From an uncultured Roseobacter sp. (lineage in GTDB: Bacteria; Pseudomonadota; Alphaproteobacteria; Rhodobacterales; Rhodobacteraceae), in NCBI RefSeq assembly GCF_947488185.1, contig NZ_CANKYM010000003.1, positions 1-64,000 on the forward strand: a stretch of DNA of 64,000 nt, read 5' to 3'. This document shows, in pieces, positions 26,709 to 36,504 of the stretch. The stretch's first letter is position 1. Each line of letters opens with the position of its first letter. The position numbers and the translations under genes are program-made. The notes under the pieces are model-generated. The model worked only from the letters and a program-made list of their open reading frames with translations, had not been told where the DNA came from and made no database searches.

Positions 26709-27285
26709 TCAGGGGGCGTGGGGGTCTCCTTCTTCAATCCATTCTTCGAGTGCTCTTGCAGCCTGGTGGCCCATTTTCGCCACCGGTAATCCTACGCTTG
26801 TTAAAGGCGGGCAGGTGCTTGCGGAACCGTGCAGATCGTCGATCCCGATGATCGACATATCTGCCGGGACACTTATGCCCATATGTCGAAGACCAGACAG
26901 AACCCCTTGAGCGCGCAGGTCCAACAGGCATAGAAAACCTGTCAATGTCGGCTGCTTTTCCAACAACGCGGCGGCGCTATCTGCCCGCGGTGTGGTAATC
27001 GATATCCGATTGCGTCAAGTGCAGATCGTCTGTTCCGTCTTGCTTGATCCCGGTCAGCTACGCAGCTGTTCTATCGTCGTTCTCGCTGAAACCCGAAATG
27101 ACGGCGATCTGGCGGCGACCGATGGTGTGACGATGCTTTTGCGCATAGAAGCCGCCTTGGCATTGTCACATCCGATCATTGGCAGACTGTGGTCGTTCTT
27201 GACCTCGGATGTCGCAATGCTGGCACCTTGCGTTGCGTTTGGCGGTCTTACAGGAGCGGGTGTGACAGTCAGACACAGGACATGA
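26709..27285 (-). pseudogene. Frameshifted LacI-family regulator remnant
   Basis: Read on the minus strand, three frames together give LacI/PurR effector-domain sequence. Around 27163-27180 there is MIGCDNAKAA, then after a shift FYAQKHRHTIGRRQIAVISG and FSENDDRTAA ending in an in-frame TAG. After another shift there is DSAAALLEKQPTLTGFLCLL and the family motif SVPADMSIIGIDD (ending near 26790), then SVGLPVAKMGHQAA to a TGA at 26709-26711. At least two frameshifts and a stop break it, and no DNA-binding N-terminus was found upstream. The flanks (26517-26708 and 27286-27377) hold nothing recognised. Confidence 0.75.
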
Positions 27286-27377
27286 CAGTGACCCGGCGGG
27301 TTTGATTTCGCCAATGGGCCGCTGATGGTGCAGCAAGCTTTACACTGCTGTTTCAAAAGACCGCTAAGGCCTGCGGC

Positions 27378-28247
27378 ATGAGAGACCGGCTTGACCCATT
27401 GATTGCAGAGCGCGCGCCATGGCTTTTCCGGCCCCACCCGGCTACGCGGGCGGCGCGGCGTGTTGCGGAATACGTCTTGCGCCATAATGAAACGGTAGAG
27501 CTGGTGCACCGTTTTCGCGACATGCCGATGCATCAGATCATGGTGACCCTGACCAACCGCATCGCGCGGGATGTACAGATCACTGGCGTTCAGCATATCC
27601 CGCGATCAGGGCCCGCGCTGGTCGTGGCCAATCACCCCACGGGAATTGCAGACGGGATCATCCTCTATCACGCGTTTGCCAGCTCTCGGCCGGATCTCTT
27701 CATTTTCGCCAATTCCGACATCCTGCGCGTTCTGCCCCAGATGCAAAAACTGATCCTGCCTGTCGAATGGCGGCTTGATCGGCGGAACTATGAGAAAACG
27801 AAAAAGACCATGCAGTTGACCGGCGCCGCCCTCTCGAAAGGTCGTATGGGCATTATCTTCCCCTCGGGGCGGCTGGCGAAACGTCGGCAGCTGCACCTTT
27901 ACGAACGCACATGGATGCAATCAGCGGTCATGATCGCGCAAAAGTTCGATGTGCCGATTGTCCCCGTGAACATCCAGGCACGCAATTCGGCGCTGTTCTA
28001 TCTTCTGGATCTGCTGCATCCCACCCTGCGGGACATAACATTGTTTCATGAAACATTGAACAAAGATCGCCAGCCCTTTCGTGTTCACATCAGTGCGCCG
28101 GTCCTGCGGCAAGATCTCCCCGAAAAACGATCCGACGCGATTGACCTGTTGCGTCGCCGGACGCTGGCACTCGGCCAGAACCCAGCGGGGGGTGTTTCCT
28201 TGGTCAAATGCTCAGCCGGTTATCAAGCGATCCTCGAAACAAGCTGA
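27378..28247 (+). CDS. PlsC-type lysophospholipid acyltransferase family protein
   Basis: A 289-residue protein of the glycerolipid acyltransferase superfamily. Motif I reads NHPTGIADG (about 78-86), an H-x5-D spacing found in some branches instead of the classical H-x4-D. Motif III is likely GIIFPSGRLAKR (about 157-168), with Ser in place of the usual Glu of FPEG. A conserved VPIVPVNIQA strand follows. No signal peptide or long membrane helix is seen. Likely role is acyl transfer to a lipid acceptor. The atypical motifs leave the substrate open. Confidence 0.75.
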   Translation: MRDRLDPLIAERAPWLFRPHPATRAARRVAEYVLRHNETVELVHRFRDMPMHQIMVTLTNRIARDVQITGVQHIPRSGPALVVANHPTGIADGIILYHAFASSRPDLFIFANSDILRVLPQMQKLILPVEWRLDRRNYEKTKKTMQLTGAALSKGRMGIIFPSGRLAKRRQLHLYERTWMQSAVMIAQKFDVPIVPVNIQARNSALFYLLDLLHPTLRDITLFHETLNKDRQPFRVHISAPVLRQDLPEKRSDAIDLLRRRTLALGQNPAGGVSLVKCSAGYQAILETS

Positions 28248-28388
28248 ATTCCGCGCATTCCCTAAGGGTAATACACTTTATGGTTGTTTTGCCCGCAGAA
28301 CAAAATTGTAAAGTAATCGTTAACAAGTCGTTACATCTACCCCCTACCCACGGGTCCAGTAAGCGCAGAAACCGGCAGCTAAACTTTG

Positions 28389-28406
28389 CTGACCGTCATC
28401 TGTATT
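28389..28406 (+). promoter_or_regulatory. Weak Pho-box-like sequence upstream of the nuclease fusion gene
   Basis: CTGACCGTCATCTGTATT has two CTG-beginning half-sites separated by four bases, like the PhoB consensus CTGTCAT-n4-CTGTCAT. It matches only about nine of fourteen half-site bases. It lies 26 bases before the start codon, where an operator could act. It is noted because the product would release phosphate from DNA. Confidence 0.2.
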
Positions 28407-28431
28407 CCTTGTTTCAAAGATAGGTTTTGCC

Positions 28432-31400
28432 ATGCGCCGCCAAATTTACGCCAATGATTTCAACGCTTTTCTCGGTCTTGGATTGGATGAGGCCCCGACG
28501 CTGGGCCAGCTGGATTCTCTTCTTTGGTCCGTCGAGGGTTTCAACTCCGTGGCGGATCTGTCCCGCGGTGAAACAGACGGCGGCGTATCTACGGGCGGTC
28601 TTTACGCCCTGAACCGGAGTGACGGTGACAACGCGCTCTACCTGCAACCGGGGGGCAGTGATTTCACGCCCGGCAACATTACGCTGACCCTGAACAGCGG
28701 CGATACGGACCTGTCCGATGTCGTCGTGACCTTCGAACGGCTGGTCAACAATGACGCGACACGTGCCAATGCGTTTGACCTTTCCTATTCGCTCGATGGC
28801 TTGACCTTCTCGCCGCTCGATATGTTTGCCAGTGCCGCCGCGCCGAACGCAGACGGTGTGGTCGGCACTGTCATTGCCGTGCCGCTGCCGGACCTGCCGG
28901 CAGGCTCAACATTCTATCTCCGGTGGTCTGGCGATGACGTTGACGGCAGCGGTTCCCGCGACGAATTCGGCATCGACAACCTCGTAGTTGACGGGCTGGA
29001 AGCCACAGACGGTAATGGCGGCGTCTTCACGCTCGAACTGCTGCATATCGCAGATCAGGAAGCTTCTTCCGGAGCCGTTGTGGACGCACCGAACCTCTCC
29101 GCTGTCCTGAATGCTCTGCGCGCTCAGGATCTTGGCGATGATGGTGTTGCCGACAATACGCTGACCCTGTCTTCGGGGGACGCGATCATTCCGGGCGTCT
29201 TTTTCGACGCGTCCGAAGCAGTCTTTGGCTCCGCTGGCATTGCGGATATCCAGATTCAGAATGAATTGGGCATTCAGGCCATCGCGCTCGGTAACCACGA
29301 GTTTGACTTTGGAACCGAAACGCTGGCGGATCTGATCTCAGGTGATGCACCCGGCGATGTGTTCGGCACTGACTTTGGCGGAACGGATTTTGCCTATCTC
29401 TCGACAAACCTGGATTTTTCCACCGATGCAAACCTTGCGCCGCTGGAGAGGGCAGGCGGTGAGGCAGCCCTTGGCAATACGGTGACCTCCTCGGTTGTCT
29501 TCGAGACAGGCGGTGAAAAAATCGGCGTCGTCGGGGCCACGACACCCACGCTGGATCGCATTTCGAGCCCCGGCGATCTGGACATCCTGCCCGGTGACTT
29601 CGACGACAATCCAACACCGGAGCAGCTTGACGCGCTTGCTACAGAGATTCAGCAGGAAGTGGATGCGCTGCTGGCGGCTGATCCGTCGATGAACAAGGTG
29701 ATCCTTCTGGCGCATATGCAGCGCCTGAACATCGAGCAGGAGCTTGCGGCCCGCCTTGAGAATGTCGATGTGATTGTGGCCGGCGGCTCGAATACCCGCC
29801 TCTTCGACGAAAATGATCGCCCCCGGGAGGGCGACAGTGTGCAGGGCGACTACCCGATCTTTGTCGAGAATGCCGGTGGCACTCAAACGGCCGTGGTCAA
29901 TACGGATGGCAGCTATAAATACGTCGGTCGCCTTGTCCTTGATTTCGACGCGGAGGGGAACATCATTCCCGGGTCTTACGACCCGGAGGTTTCGGGGGCC
30001 TATGCCACGGATTCCCAGGGTGTGGCCGATCTCGGTGCCGAAGCGCTGGTTGATCCTGAAATTCAGGCCATCGCCGATGCGATCGAGGCGCAGATCATTG
30101 CAACGGAGTCCAATGTCTTCGGCACATCGGATGTCTTCCTCAATGGCAACCGGTCGGGTGTCGATGGTAACCGGGACGGCGTGCGGACGCAGGAAACCAA
30201 CCTCGGCAACTTGACTGCGGATGCCAATCTGACCGCAGCACGGGACGTCGATGAGACGGTGGTTGTTTCCATCAAGAATGGCGGCGGTATCCGGGCCTCC
30301 ATCGGTGAAACGCTCGTGCTGCCAGGGGACACCGAGGCGACACGCCTGCCGAATGGCGAGATCGTCGATGGCGACGGCAACGTTGTGAAACCTGAAGGCG
30401 GGATCAGCCAGAACGACATTCAGACGACACTTGCTTTCAACAATGGGCTCACCCTGCTGACCCTGACCAAGGCGGAGCTGGTCGAGGTACTGGAACACGG
30501 GGTTGGCGGGTTGCCGGATGTCGCGGGCCGTTTCCCGCAGGTCTCGGGTGTCGAGTTCTCTTTCGATCCCGACCTCGACGCTGGCAGCCGCATCGTAAAC
30601 GCGGAAATCGTTGATGAGGACGGTAATCAAATCGCGGAACTTGTGCGGGACGGCGCGGTCGTGGGTGATGAAACGCAGGAATTCCGGATCGTCACGCTGA
30701 ACTTCCTGGCGGGGGGAGGGGACGGCTATCCGTTCCCGCAGGGCGAGAGCGCGAACCGCGTCGATCTGACCACAGAGGATGCCGCACGGACCGGCGATGC
30801 AACATTCGCCGATGACGGAACGGAGCAGGATGCCCTGGCAGAATACCTAGACGATCTCGACGCGCCCTTTGCCGAGGAAGACACAAATGCGCCTGGCGAC
30901 ACCCGCATTCAGAACCTGAACTTCCGCGAGGACACTGTGTTCGAGGATGGCGGCACCGACGTGAGCGTGGTGATCAACGAAGTGTTGATAAGCACCACCA
31001 GCACGGATTCCGAATATGTCGAGTTTTTCGGCACACCGGGGGCATCTCTGGATGGCCTGAGCTTGATCGCGGTTGAAAGCGATACCGGCGGGTCCAAAGG
31101 TACCATCGATTTCCGCATCGATTTCGAACCCGGCACGGTTCTGGGCGACAACGGCTTTTTGCTGCTGGCCAATCAGACCGCAGAAACGACCTATGGTGTG
31201 GAGGCCAATATCTCCATCCCCGCCAATGCCTTCGAGAACAGCTCGACCACCTTTGCGCTGGTGGAAACCTCCAGCCTGCAAGGTGGCGCAGTCACCGGGG
31301 ACGAGGTGGTGATCGATTCCGTTGCGGCTCTCGATTCAGATGCCGATACGGCCGTTTTGGAGGCGCCTGCTGTAGGACCCGACGGCAGTTTTCTGCCCGC

Positions 31401-33717
31401 CGGTGTGGGCCGGGTGACCGATGGCGTGGATACCGATACGGCGGAAGACTTCGAAATCCTCAGCTTTGGCAACGATCCGGCAGTGAACACGCCGACCGCA
31501 GGCACCGGGCTCGGTGGTGGTGGCGGCGGTGGTGAGGGCGACATCGATGACGCGCCGACGCTGATCAGTACGGTTCAGGGCAATGGGGATGCGAGCGCGC
31601 TGGTCGGGCAGACCGTGGTGATCGAAGCGATCGTAACCGGCGATTTCCAGAACGGGGATGACGACACCTTCCGCGATCTTGGGGGTTTCTTCCTGATGGA
31701 GGAGAGTGCCGATCAGGACGGTGACGCGACGACCTCAGAAGGCATTTTCGCGTATGAGGGCAATGGTGATCTGCTGGCCGATGTGGCCGATGGCGACAAG
31801 GTGCGCGTGCTGGGCACCGTGGTGGAGCGCTTTGGCAAAACCACGATCCAGGTACAGGAGATCCGGGTGGAAGAGACAGCCGCCGTTGATCCGATGACAC
31901 TGGCACAATCGATTGCCTTGCCCGATCTGGACGACCGCGAGGCCTACGAAAACATGCTCGTGACCATCGACGAGGCGCTGACTTTCTCCGAGAGCTTCGA
32001 CTACGAAGACTTCGGTGCGGCGACATTGTCCTCTGACGGTCCCATCTATCAGTACAGCCAGATCAATACGCCGGATGCCGACGGCAACGCCGCTTATCAG
32101 GAGGAGGCTGCCAACCGCTCGATCCTGATTGATGACGGCACCAATGGTGCGCGGGACGATTTTGACCCGATCACCTTGCCAGACGGGTCCCTTGTTGAAG
32201 GGCCAGTGGATGGGGTCCGCATGGGGCAATCCGTCGACGGTCTGACGGCGATCATGGATTTTGATTTCGGCGAATATCGCTTGCGCCTGCCGGAGGGCGT
32301 GGCGTTTGATCTGGAGGAAGAGACAAACCCCGTCCCGACCGAGCCGGAAGACGTCGGCAGCGACTACAAGATCGGATCCCTGAACGTGCTGAACTACTTC
32401 ACCACGCTTGAAGGGCAACTCGACAACGGCGAGGACCCGCGCGGCGCCGATAACCCGGAAGAACTGGCCCGCCAGACCGAGAAGCTGGTGCAGACCATCC
32501 TTGGTATGGACAGCGATGTGATCGGTCTGATCGAGATCGAGAACGACTTTGCCGGGGATGATTTCGCTATCAAGACGCTGGTGGGAGAGATCAATGCCAC
32601 CCTCGGGTCGGACGTATGGTCATTCGTTGATCCGGGCACCGAGTTCGTGGGCGATGATGCCATCGCGGTGGCCTTCATCTACGACACCACCACGACGAAA
32701 CTGGTGGGGGATGCGGCGATCCTCGACACGGATGCGTTCCTCGACCCGCTTGGCGCTGGCCAGGGCGGTGACGCGTTCAACCGGGCGGCGCTGGCGCAGA
32801 GCTTTGAGGAGATTGAAACCGGCGGTGTCTTTACCGCGTCGGTCAACCACTTCAAATCCAAAGGCTCGCCCACAGGGGCCGTCGAGGATCTGGATCAGGG
32901 CGACGGGGCCGGGCGCAACAATGCCACCCGCGAAGAGGCGGCCCGGGAACTCTCGGCCTGGCTGGAGACTAATCCGACCGGCGTCGACGATGAAGACGTG
33001 ATGATCCTTGGCGACCTCAATGCCTATGCGCGCGAAACACCGATCCAGGTGCTCGAGGCGGCGGGATACACCGACCTCGCCCGCGAATTCGAAGGGGATG
33101 ACGTCTATTCCTACCGTTTCAGCAGCCAGATTGGCACGCTCGACTATGCGCTGGCCAATGAGGGGTTGCGGGATCAGGTGACCGGGGCCACCACCTGGAA
33201 CATCAACTCCGATACCCCTGTGTTCTTCGACTACAACCTTGATGACACATTCACCGGCCCCGATACCCAACGCCCGACGGATCAGGGCCTCTTTGATGGC
33301 AACAGCCCGTTGCGCGGGTCCGATCATGACCCGGTGATCGTCGGTCTCGATCTCGACCGCGACACCGATCTGCTGATCGCAGGAACCTCCGGCAATGACC
33401 GTTTGGCTGGTACCGACGCGGCAGAGCGCATCGTTTCGGGCGGCGGTCGTCTGGATGTGGTCAGCGGTGGTGGTGAGGCAGATACCTTTGTCTTCACCGA
33501 CACAGATGTGCAGCGCGACAGCCTGCGGATTCAGGATTTCGAAGCCGGTATCGACACACTCGATCTGGATGGCGCGGTCATTGCTGCCACCCGGATCATC
33601 GGGCGCGACAATCTGCTGATCACGCTGGACGAAGACCGCGACACGATCCTGCTGCGCGGGATCAGCGATATTGAAGACATCGACATTATCAATGACGATG
33701 TTTTCGACATCGCCTAA
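28432..33717 (+). CDS. Giant secreted 5'-nucleotidase-like / lamin-tail / ExeM-NucH-type DNase fusion with RTX C-terminus
   Basis: A 1761-residue protein. Residues 1-195 form a strand-rich domain. A UshA-type metallophosphatase domain (about 198-560) has GNHEFDFG at about 287, and the 5'-nucleotidase C-terminal domain (about 560-830) has NGGGIRASIG. A lamin-tail domain (about 845-1025, VVINEVLIS and SEYVEFFG) follows. An ExeM/NucH nuclease half has an OB-like part (about 1043-1290) and an endonuclease/exonuclease/phosphatase domain (about 1311-1640, IGSLNVLNYF, ILGDLNAYA, GSDHDPVIVG). The end (about 1650-1761) is RTX/serralysin-like (SGGGEADTFVF). With no signal peptide, type I secretion is likely. 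The phosphatase metal motifs are altered (ADQE for DxH, GGSNT for GHSHT). Confidence 0.88.
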   Translation: MRRQIYANDFNAFLGLGLDEAPTLGQLDSLLWSVEGFNSVADLSRGETDGGVSTGGLYALNRSDGDNALYLQPGGSDFTPGNITLTLNSGDTDLSDVVVTFERLVNNDATRANAFDLSYSLDGLTFSPLDMFASAAAPNADGVVGTVIAVPLPDLPAGSTFYLRWSGDDVDGSGSRDEFGIDNLVVDGLEATDGNGGVFTLELLHIADQEASSGAVVDAPNLSAVLNALRAQDLGDDGVADNTLTLSSGDAIIPGVFFDASEAVFGSAGIADIQIQNELGIQAIALGNHEFDFGTETLADLISGDAPGDVFGTDFGGTDFAYLSTNLDFSTDANLAPLERAGGEAALGNTVTSSVVFETGGEKIGVVGATTPTLDRISSPGDLDILPGDFDDNPTPEQLDALATEIQQEVDALLAADPSMNKVILLAHMQRLNIEQELAARLENVDVIVAGGSNTRLFDENDRPREGDSVQGDYPIFVENAGGTQTAVVNTDGSYKYVGRLVLDFDAEGNIIPGSYDPEVSGAYATDSQGVADLGAEALVDPEIQAIADAIEAQIIATESNVFGTSDVFLNGNRSGVDGNRDGVRTQETNLGNLTADANLTAARDVDETVVVSIKNGGGIRASIGETLVLPGDTEATRLPNGEIVDGDGNVVKPEGGISQNDIQTTLAFNNGLTLLTLTKAELVEVLEHGVGGLPDVAGRFPQVSGVEFSFDPDLDAGSRIVNAEIVDEDGNQIAELVRDGAVVGDETQEFRIVTLNFLAGGGDGYPFPQGESANRVDLTTEDAARTGDATFADDGTEQDALAEYLDDLDAPFAEEDTNAPGDTRIQNLNFREDTVFEDGGTDVSVVINEVLISTTSTDSEYVEFFGTPGASLDGLSLIAVESDTGGSKGTIDFRIDFEPGTVLGDNGFLLLANQTAETTYGVEANISIPANAFENSSTTFALVETSSLQGGAVTGDEVVIDSVAALDSDADTAVLEAPAVGPDGSFLPAGVGRVTDGVDTDTAEDFEILSFGNDPAVNTPTAGTGLGGGGGGGEGDIDDAPTLISTVQGNGDASALVGQTVVIEAIVTGDFQNGDDDTFRDLGGFFLMEESADQDGDATTSEGIFAYEGNGDLLADVADGDKVRVLGTVVERFGKTTIQVQEIRVEETAAVDPMTLAQSIALPDLDDREAYENMLVTIDEALTFSESFDYEDFGAATLSSDGPIYQYSQINTPDADGNAAYQEEAANRSILIDDGTNGARDDFDPITLPDGSLVEGPVDGVRMGQSVDGLTAIMDFDFGEYRLRLPEGVAFDLEEETNPVPTEPEDVGSDYKIGSLNVLNYFTTLEGQLDNGEDPRGADNPEELARQTEKLVQTILGMDSDVIGLIEIENDFAGDDFAIKTLVGEINATLGSDVWSFVDPGTEFVGDDAIAVAFIYDTTTTKLVGDAAILDTDAFLDPLGAGQGGDAFNRAALAQSFEEIETGGVFTASVNHFKSKGSPTGAVEDLDQGDGAGRNNATREEAARELSAWLETNPTGVDDEDVMILGDLNAYARETPIQVLEAAGYTDLAREFEGDDVYSYRFSSQIGTLDYALANEGLRDQVTGATTWNINSDTPVFFDYNLDDTFTGPDTQRPTDQGLFDGNSPLRGSDHDPVIVGLDLDRDTDLLIAGTSGNDRLAGTDAAERIVSGGGRLDVVSGGGEADTFVFTDTDVQRDSLRIQDFEAGIDTLDLDGAVIAATRIIGRDNLLITLDEDRDTILLRGISDIEDIDIINDDVFDIA

Positions 33718-33770
33718 TTTTCTGGCTCGGCGCCTGGTGCCGTGGCCTCTACCCTTGAAGGACTTAATGT

Positions 33771-34319
33771 ATGAAACTTCTCAAAGCTCTTGCTGTCGGC
33801 CTGTTCCTGCTGACGCCGATGGCGGCCACGGCAGCCCTCTTTCCGATCTTCAAAGCTGAAGGTGATGCCTTGATCGGTGGCGACGCAGCCACCGGTTTCT
33901 TCGGCGAGTTCATCGACTTTGATTTCGACGATATCGACGTCGCCGTCAACGGCGAGCAGATCGGCGGCACGCTGGTCAGTGATCTGCTGATTTCCAACCT
34001 CAACGGGGATACACTGCTGGCAAGCGCCAGCCTTGCCAGCAGTGTTCTGATCATCAACCCGGTCAACACGGATGCGACCGAAACAGAAGACTTCCTGACA
34101 CTGATCTTCGACACCCTATCGGGCGATGATGCAGACCTGTTCGGTGATACTGCCACTGTTGTCTTCTCATTCTTCGAGGAAACCCAGGACAATGGGCTTT
34201 TCTCTCCCGTTGGTGTGGAAGTGTTTTCCGATGTCGCGCCGATCCCGCTGCCAGCCTCATTGCCTCTGCTGGGTCTGGCTGTGGTGGCGATGGTCGGACT
34301 TCGCCGGCGGCGCAGCTGA
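33771..34319 (+). CDS. VPLPA-CTERM-type surface protein
   Basis: A 182-residue exported protein with a signal peptide (to about residue 22, MAATAA) and a C-terminal sorting signal: IPLPASLPLLG, a hydrophobic helix and GLRRRRS. This tripartite tail is recognised by exosortase-type systems. The mature region is acidic and strand-rich (EFIDFDFDDIDVAV) with no known domain. It lies 53 bases after the nuclease fusion gene, so the two are probably co-expressed. No exosortase gene is in the window. Confidence 0.82.
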   Translation: MKLLKALAVGLFLLTPMAATAALFPIFKAEGDALIGGDAATGFFGEFIDFDFDDIDVAVNGEQIGGTLVSDLLISNLNGDTLLASASLASSVLIINPVNTDATETEDFLTLIFDTLSGDDADLFGDTATVVFSFFEETQDNGLFSPVGVEVFSDVAPIPLPASLPLLGLAVVAMVGLRRRRS

Positions 34320-34380
34320 CTTTTGCATTACGGGAGTTTTCACGGCAGGGGAATCCTCGACCGTTTCTATTTGGCTGGCC

Positions 34381-36432
34381 CTAGTTGGTTTTGCCTGGGC
34401 TTCCCGCATCTCCAGGCTTTCGGGAGATTTGCAACATCACGATCGGAGCCATGGCAAGTAACCCAATACCCATGGTGACCAGCCCTGGCGCGATGAAAAG
34501 GAACGAGGCAAGCGCAACCCACCACCGCTCCCAGCGTTTGAGAGGGGCCATCAGGAAACCGGAGAATGCGACGCCAAGGCTGGCGATCCCCAGCATTGCG
34601 CCGATAAGGGTGATGGTGAAGGCGGCCCAGGTGAAACCTTCGGCCACGAGTAAAAGAGCAGGCGAGTAGACAAAGACAAAGGGCACCAGCGCCTTGGCGA
34701 TCCCCAGCCGAAAGGCGGTGTTGCCGGTCTGGAAAGGGTTGGAACCCGCAATGCCTGCCGCGGCATAGGCGGCAAGCGCGACCGGTGGTGTAATGTCCGC
34801 CAGCACACCGTAGTAGAAGACGAAGAAGTGGGCGACCAATGGTTCCACCTGGAGCTGCGCGAGTGCCGGGGCGGCAACAGCTACGAGGATGATGTAGGTG
34901 GCTGTCGTGGGGATGCCCGCGCCCATGACGATGCAGGACATCGCAATCAGGATCAGCGAGACGAAAAGTGCCCACTGTTCAATGGCGAAATAGCTCAGCG
35001 GCCAGAGCGTCGAGAGAAACGCGCCGATATCTGTTGCCGTTTGCACGACCACATAGCCAAGCCGGAAGCCGACACCAGTGAGGGTCACCACGCCAACGAC
35101 CACACCCACGGTGGCGGCGGCCGCCCCGACGGCCAGTGTGTTCTTGGCGCCGGCCGCCAGTGCATTCCAGAGATCTGTAAGGGTCAGCCGGTTGACCGGA
35201 TTGAGGAAACCCACGACGACACAAGCGATGATGCCATAGACGGCGGCGTAATCCGGTGTTTTGCCCGATAAAATCAAGTAAACGAGGATTCCGAGTGGAA
35301 TAATCGACAACCAGTGTTGTTTCAGGACAAGTGCGGCCTTGGGCAATTCCTCGGCACGCAGGCCTCTGAGGCCCAGTTTCCGGGCTTCGAGGTGCACCAT
35401 GATGAAGATGCCGAAGTAGTGCAGCAGCGCGGGGAAAAGCGCGGCGGCCAGCACGTCGCGCAGCGGAATTTCTAGGTATTCCACCATGATAAAGGCCGCC
35501 GCTCCGAGGATCGGCGGGGTGATCTGCCCACCGGTTGACGCAGTGGCTTCCACGGCGCCGGAGAAATGCGCAGGATAGCCCACGCGCTTCATCGCCGGGA
35601 TGGTCAGCGCGCCGGTGGTCACCGTATTGGCAATCGAAGACCCGGAAATGGTGCCCATGAAAGCAGATGAAAAGATCGCGACCTTTGCCGGGCCACCGGA
35701 ATAGCGCCCGGCAATGACCATGGCCAGATCAATGAAGAGCTGTCCCAGGCCGATCCGCGTGGCCAGCACCCCGAAGAGGATGAAGAGGAAGACGTATTGC
35801 GCCATCACGCCGATGGCGACCCCGTAGATGCCCTGATTGGTCATGTAGAGGTGATTGATCAACCCCAGCCAAGAGGCGCCGCCGTGTTTCAGGGCACCGG
35901 GCATTAGGGGACCAAAGATGGCGAAGATGATGAAGAGCAATGCGATGATCGGCAGGGTGGGCCCTACAGACCGGCGCGTGGCCTCCAAGGTCAAAAGCAA
36001 CAGAGCGGTGCCCATGAAGACATCGAATTGCGACGGATTGCCGACGCGCTCAGCAGCAATGGTTGGCGGGAGAAGCGGCAGATACAGCGCCGCGCCAACC
36101 GCGAGCACAGCAAAGGCGATATCGAGCAGGGGGACACCCTGCACGCGGTACCAGGCCGGGGTGGCAACTTGCGTGCTCTTGTCGCTACGCCAGCCGAACA
36201 GCAGATAGACGAGGCCCAGCACGAACGACAGGTGGATGCCGCGGTGCAGGAGTTCACGGATCAGCCCGAACCCTGACGCGTAGAAATGATAGACAGACAT
36301 CGCAACGAGCACGGCGGCAATAACCAGTCCCAAGCCGGGGCCGGTTGCCCGAAATGCGGTTTCAGGATCGAACTTGCGTTCGATTTCAGCCAGCTCTTCG
36401 GCGGTCAGTTCTTTATGCGTATCCGATGTCAT
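34381..36432 (-). CDS. TRAP transporter permease, fused DctQ-DctM type (TAXI system)
   Basis: A 683-residue integral membrane protein, the size expected for fused small and large TRAP permease subunits (4TM/12TM). The N-terminal 40 residues are cytosolic and charged. DctM hallmarks include FSSAFMGTISGSSIANTVTTGA (about 253-275), the following EATASTGGQITPPILGAAAF and the late GIPTTATYIILVAVAAPAL. It uses an ion gradient to import an organic acid or similar solute delivered by the TAXI receptor encoded just upstream. A terminator-like hairpin separates the two genes. Confidence 0.92.
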   Translation of the reverse strand: MTSDTHKELTAEELAEIERKFDPETAFRATGPGLGLVIAAVLVAMSVYHFYASGFGLIRELLHRGIHLSFVLGLVYLLFGWRSDKSTQVATPAWYRVQGVPLLDIAFAVLAVGAALYLPLLPPTIAAERVGNPSQFDVFMGTALLLLTLEATRRSVGPTLPIIALLFIIFAIFGPLMPGALKHGGASWLGLINHLYMTNQGIYGVAIGVMAQYVFLFILFGVLATRIGLGQLFIDLAMVIAGRYSGGPAKVAIFSSAFMGTISGSSIANTVTTGALTIPAMKRVGYPAHFSGAVEATASTGGQITPPILGAAAFIMVEYLEIPLRDVLAAALFPALLHYFGIFIMVHLEARKLGLRGLRAEELPKAALVLKQHWLSIIPLGILVYLILSGKTPDYAAVYGIIACVVVGFLNPVNRLTLTDLWNALAAGAKNTLAVGAAAATVGVVVGVVTLTGVGFRLGYVVVQTATDIGAFLSTLWPLSYFAIEQWALFVSLILIAMSCIVMGAGIPTTATYIILVAVAAPALAQLQVEPLVAHFFVFYYGVLADITPPVALAAYAAAGIAGSNPFQTGNTAFRLGIAKALVPFVFVYSPALLLVAEGFTWAAFTITLIGAMLGIASLGVAFSGFLMAPLKRWERWWVALASFLFIAPGLVTMGIGLLAMAPIVMLQISRKPGDAGSPGKTN

Positions 36433-36455
36433 CTTCGTCCCCCGCCACAGCGTAA

Positions 36456-36487
36456 AAGGCCCGGACGCATGATTGCATCCGGGCCTT
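36456..36487 (-). terminator. Stem-loop between TAXI receptor and TRAP permease
   Basis: An inverted repeat AAGGCCCGGA-n-TCCGGGCCTT with further internal pairing lies between the receptor stop and the permease start. The minus strand continues TTTTACG. It looks like a partial terminator that would leave more receptor than permease mRNA. Confidence 0.75.
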
Positions 36488-36504
36488 GTTTGGTCAGGTC
36501 GAGG

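Noticed and set aside
29338..30630. A 430-codon minus-strand frame inside the nuclease fusion
   Set aside because: The plus strand shows a continuous multi-domain protein; the antisense product has no recognisable motif or start signal.
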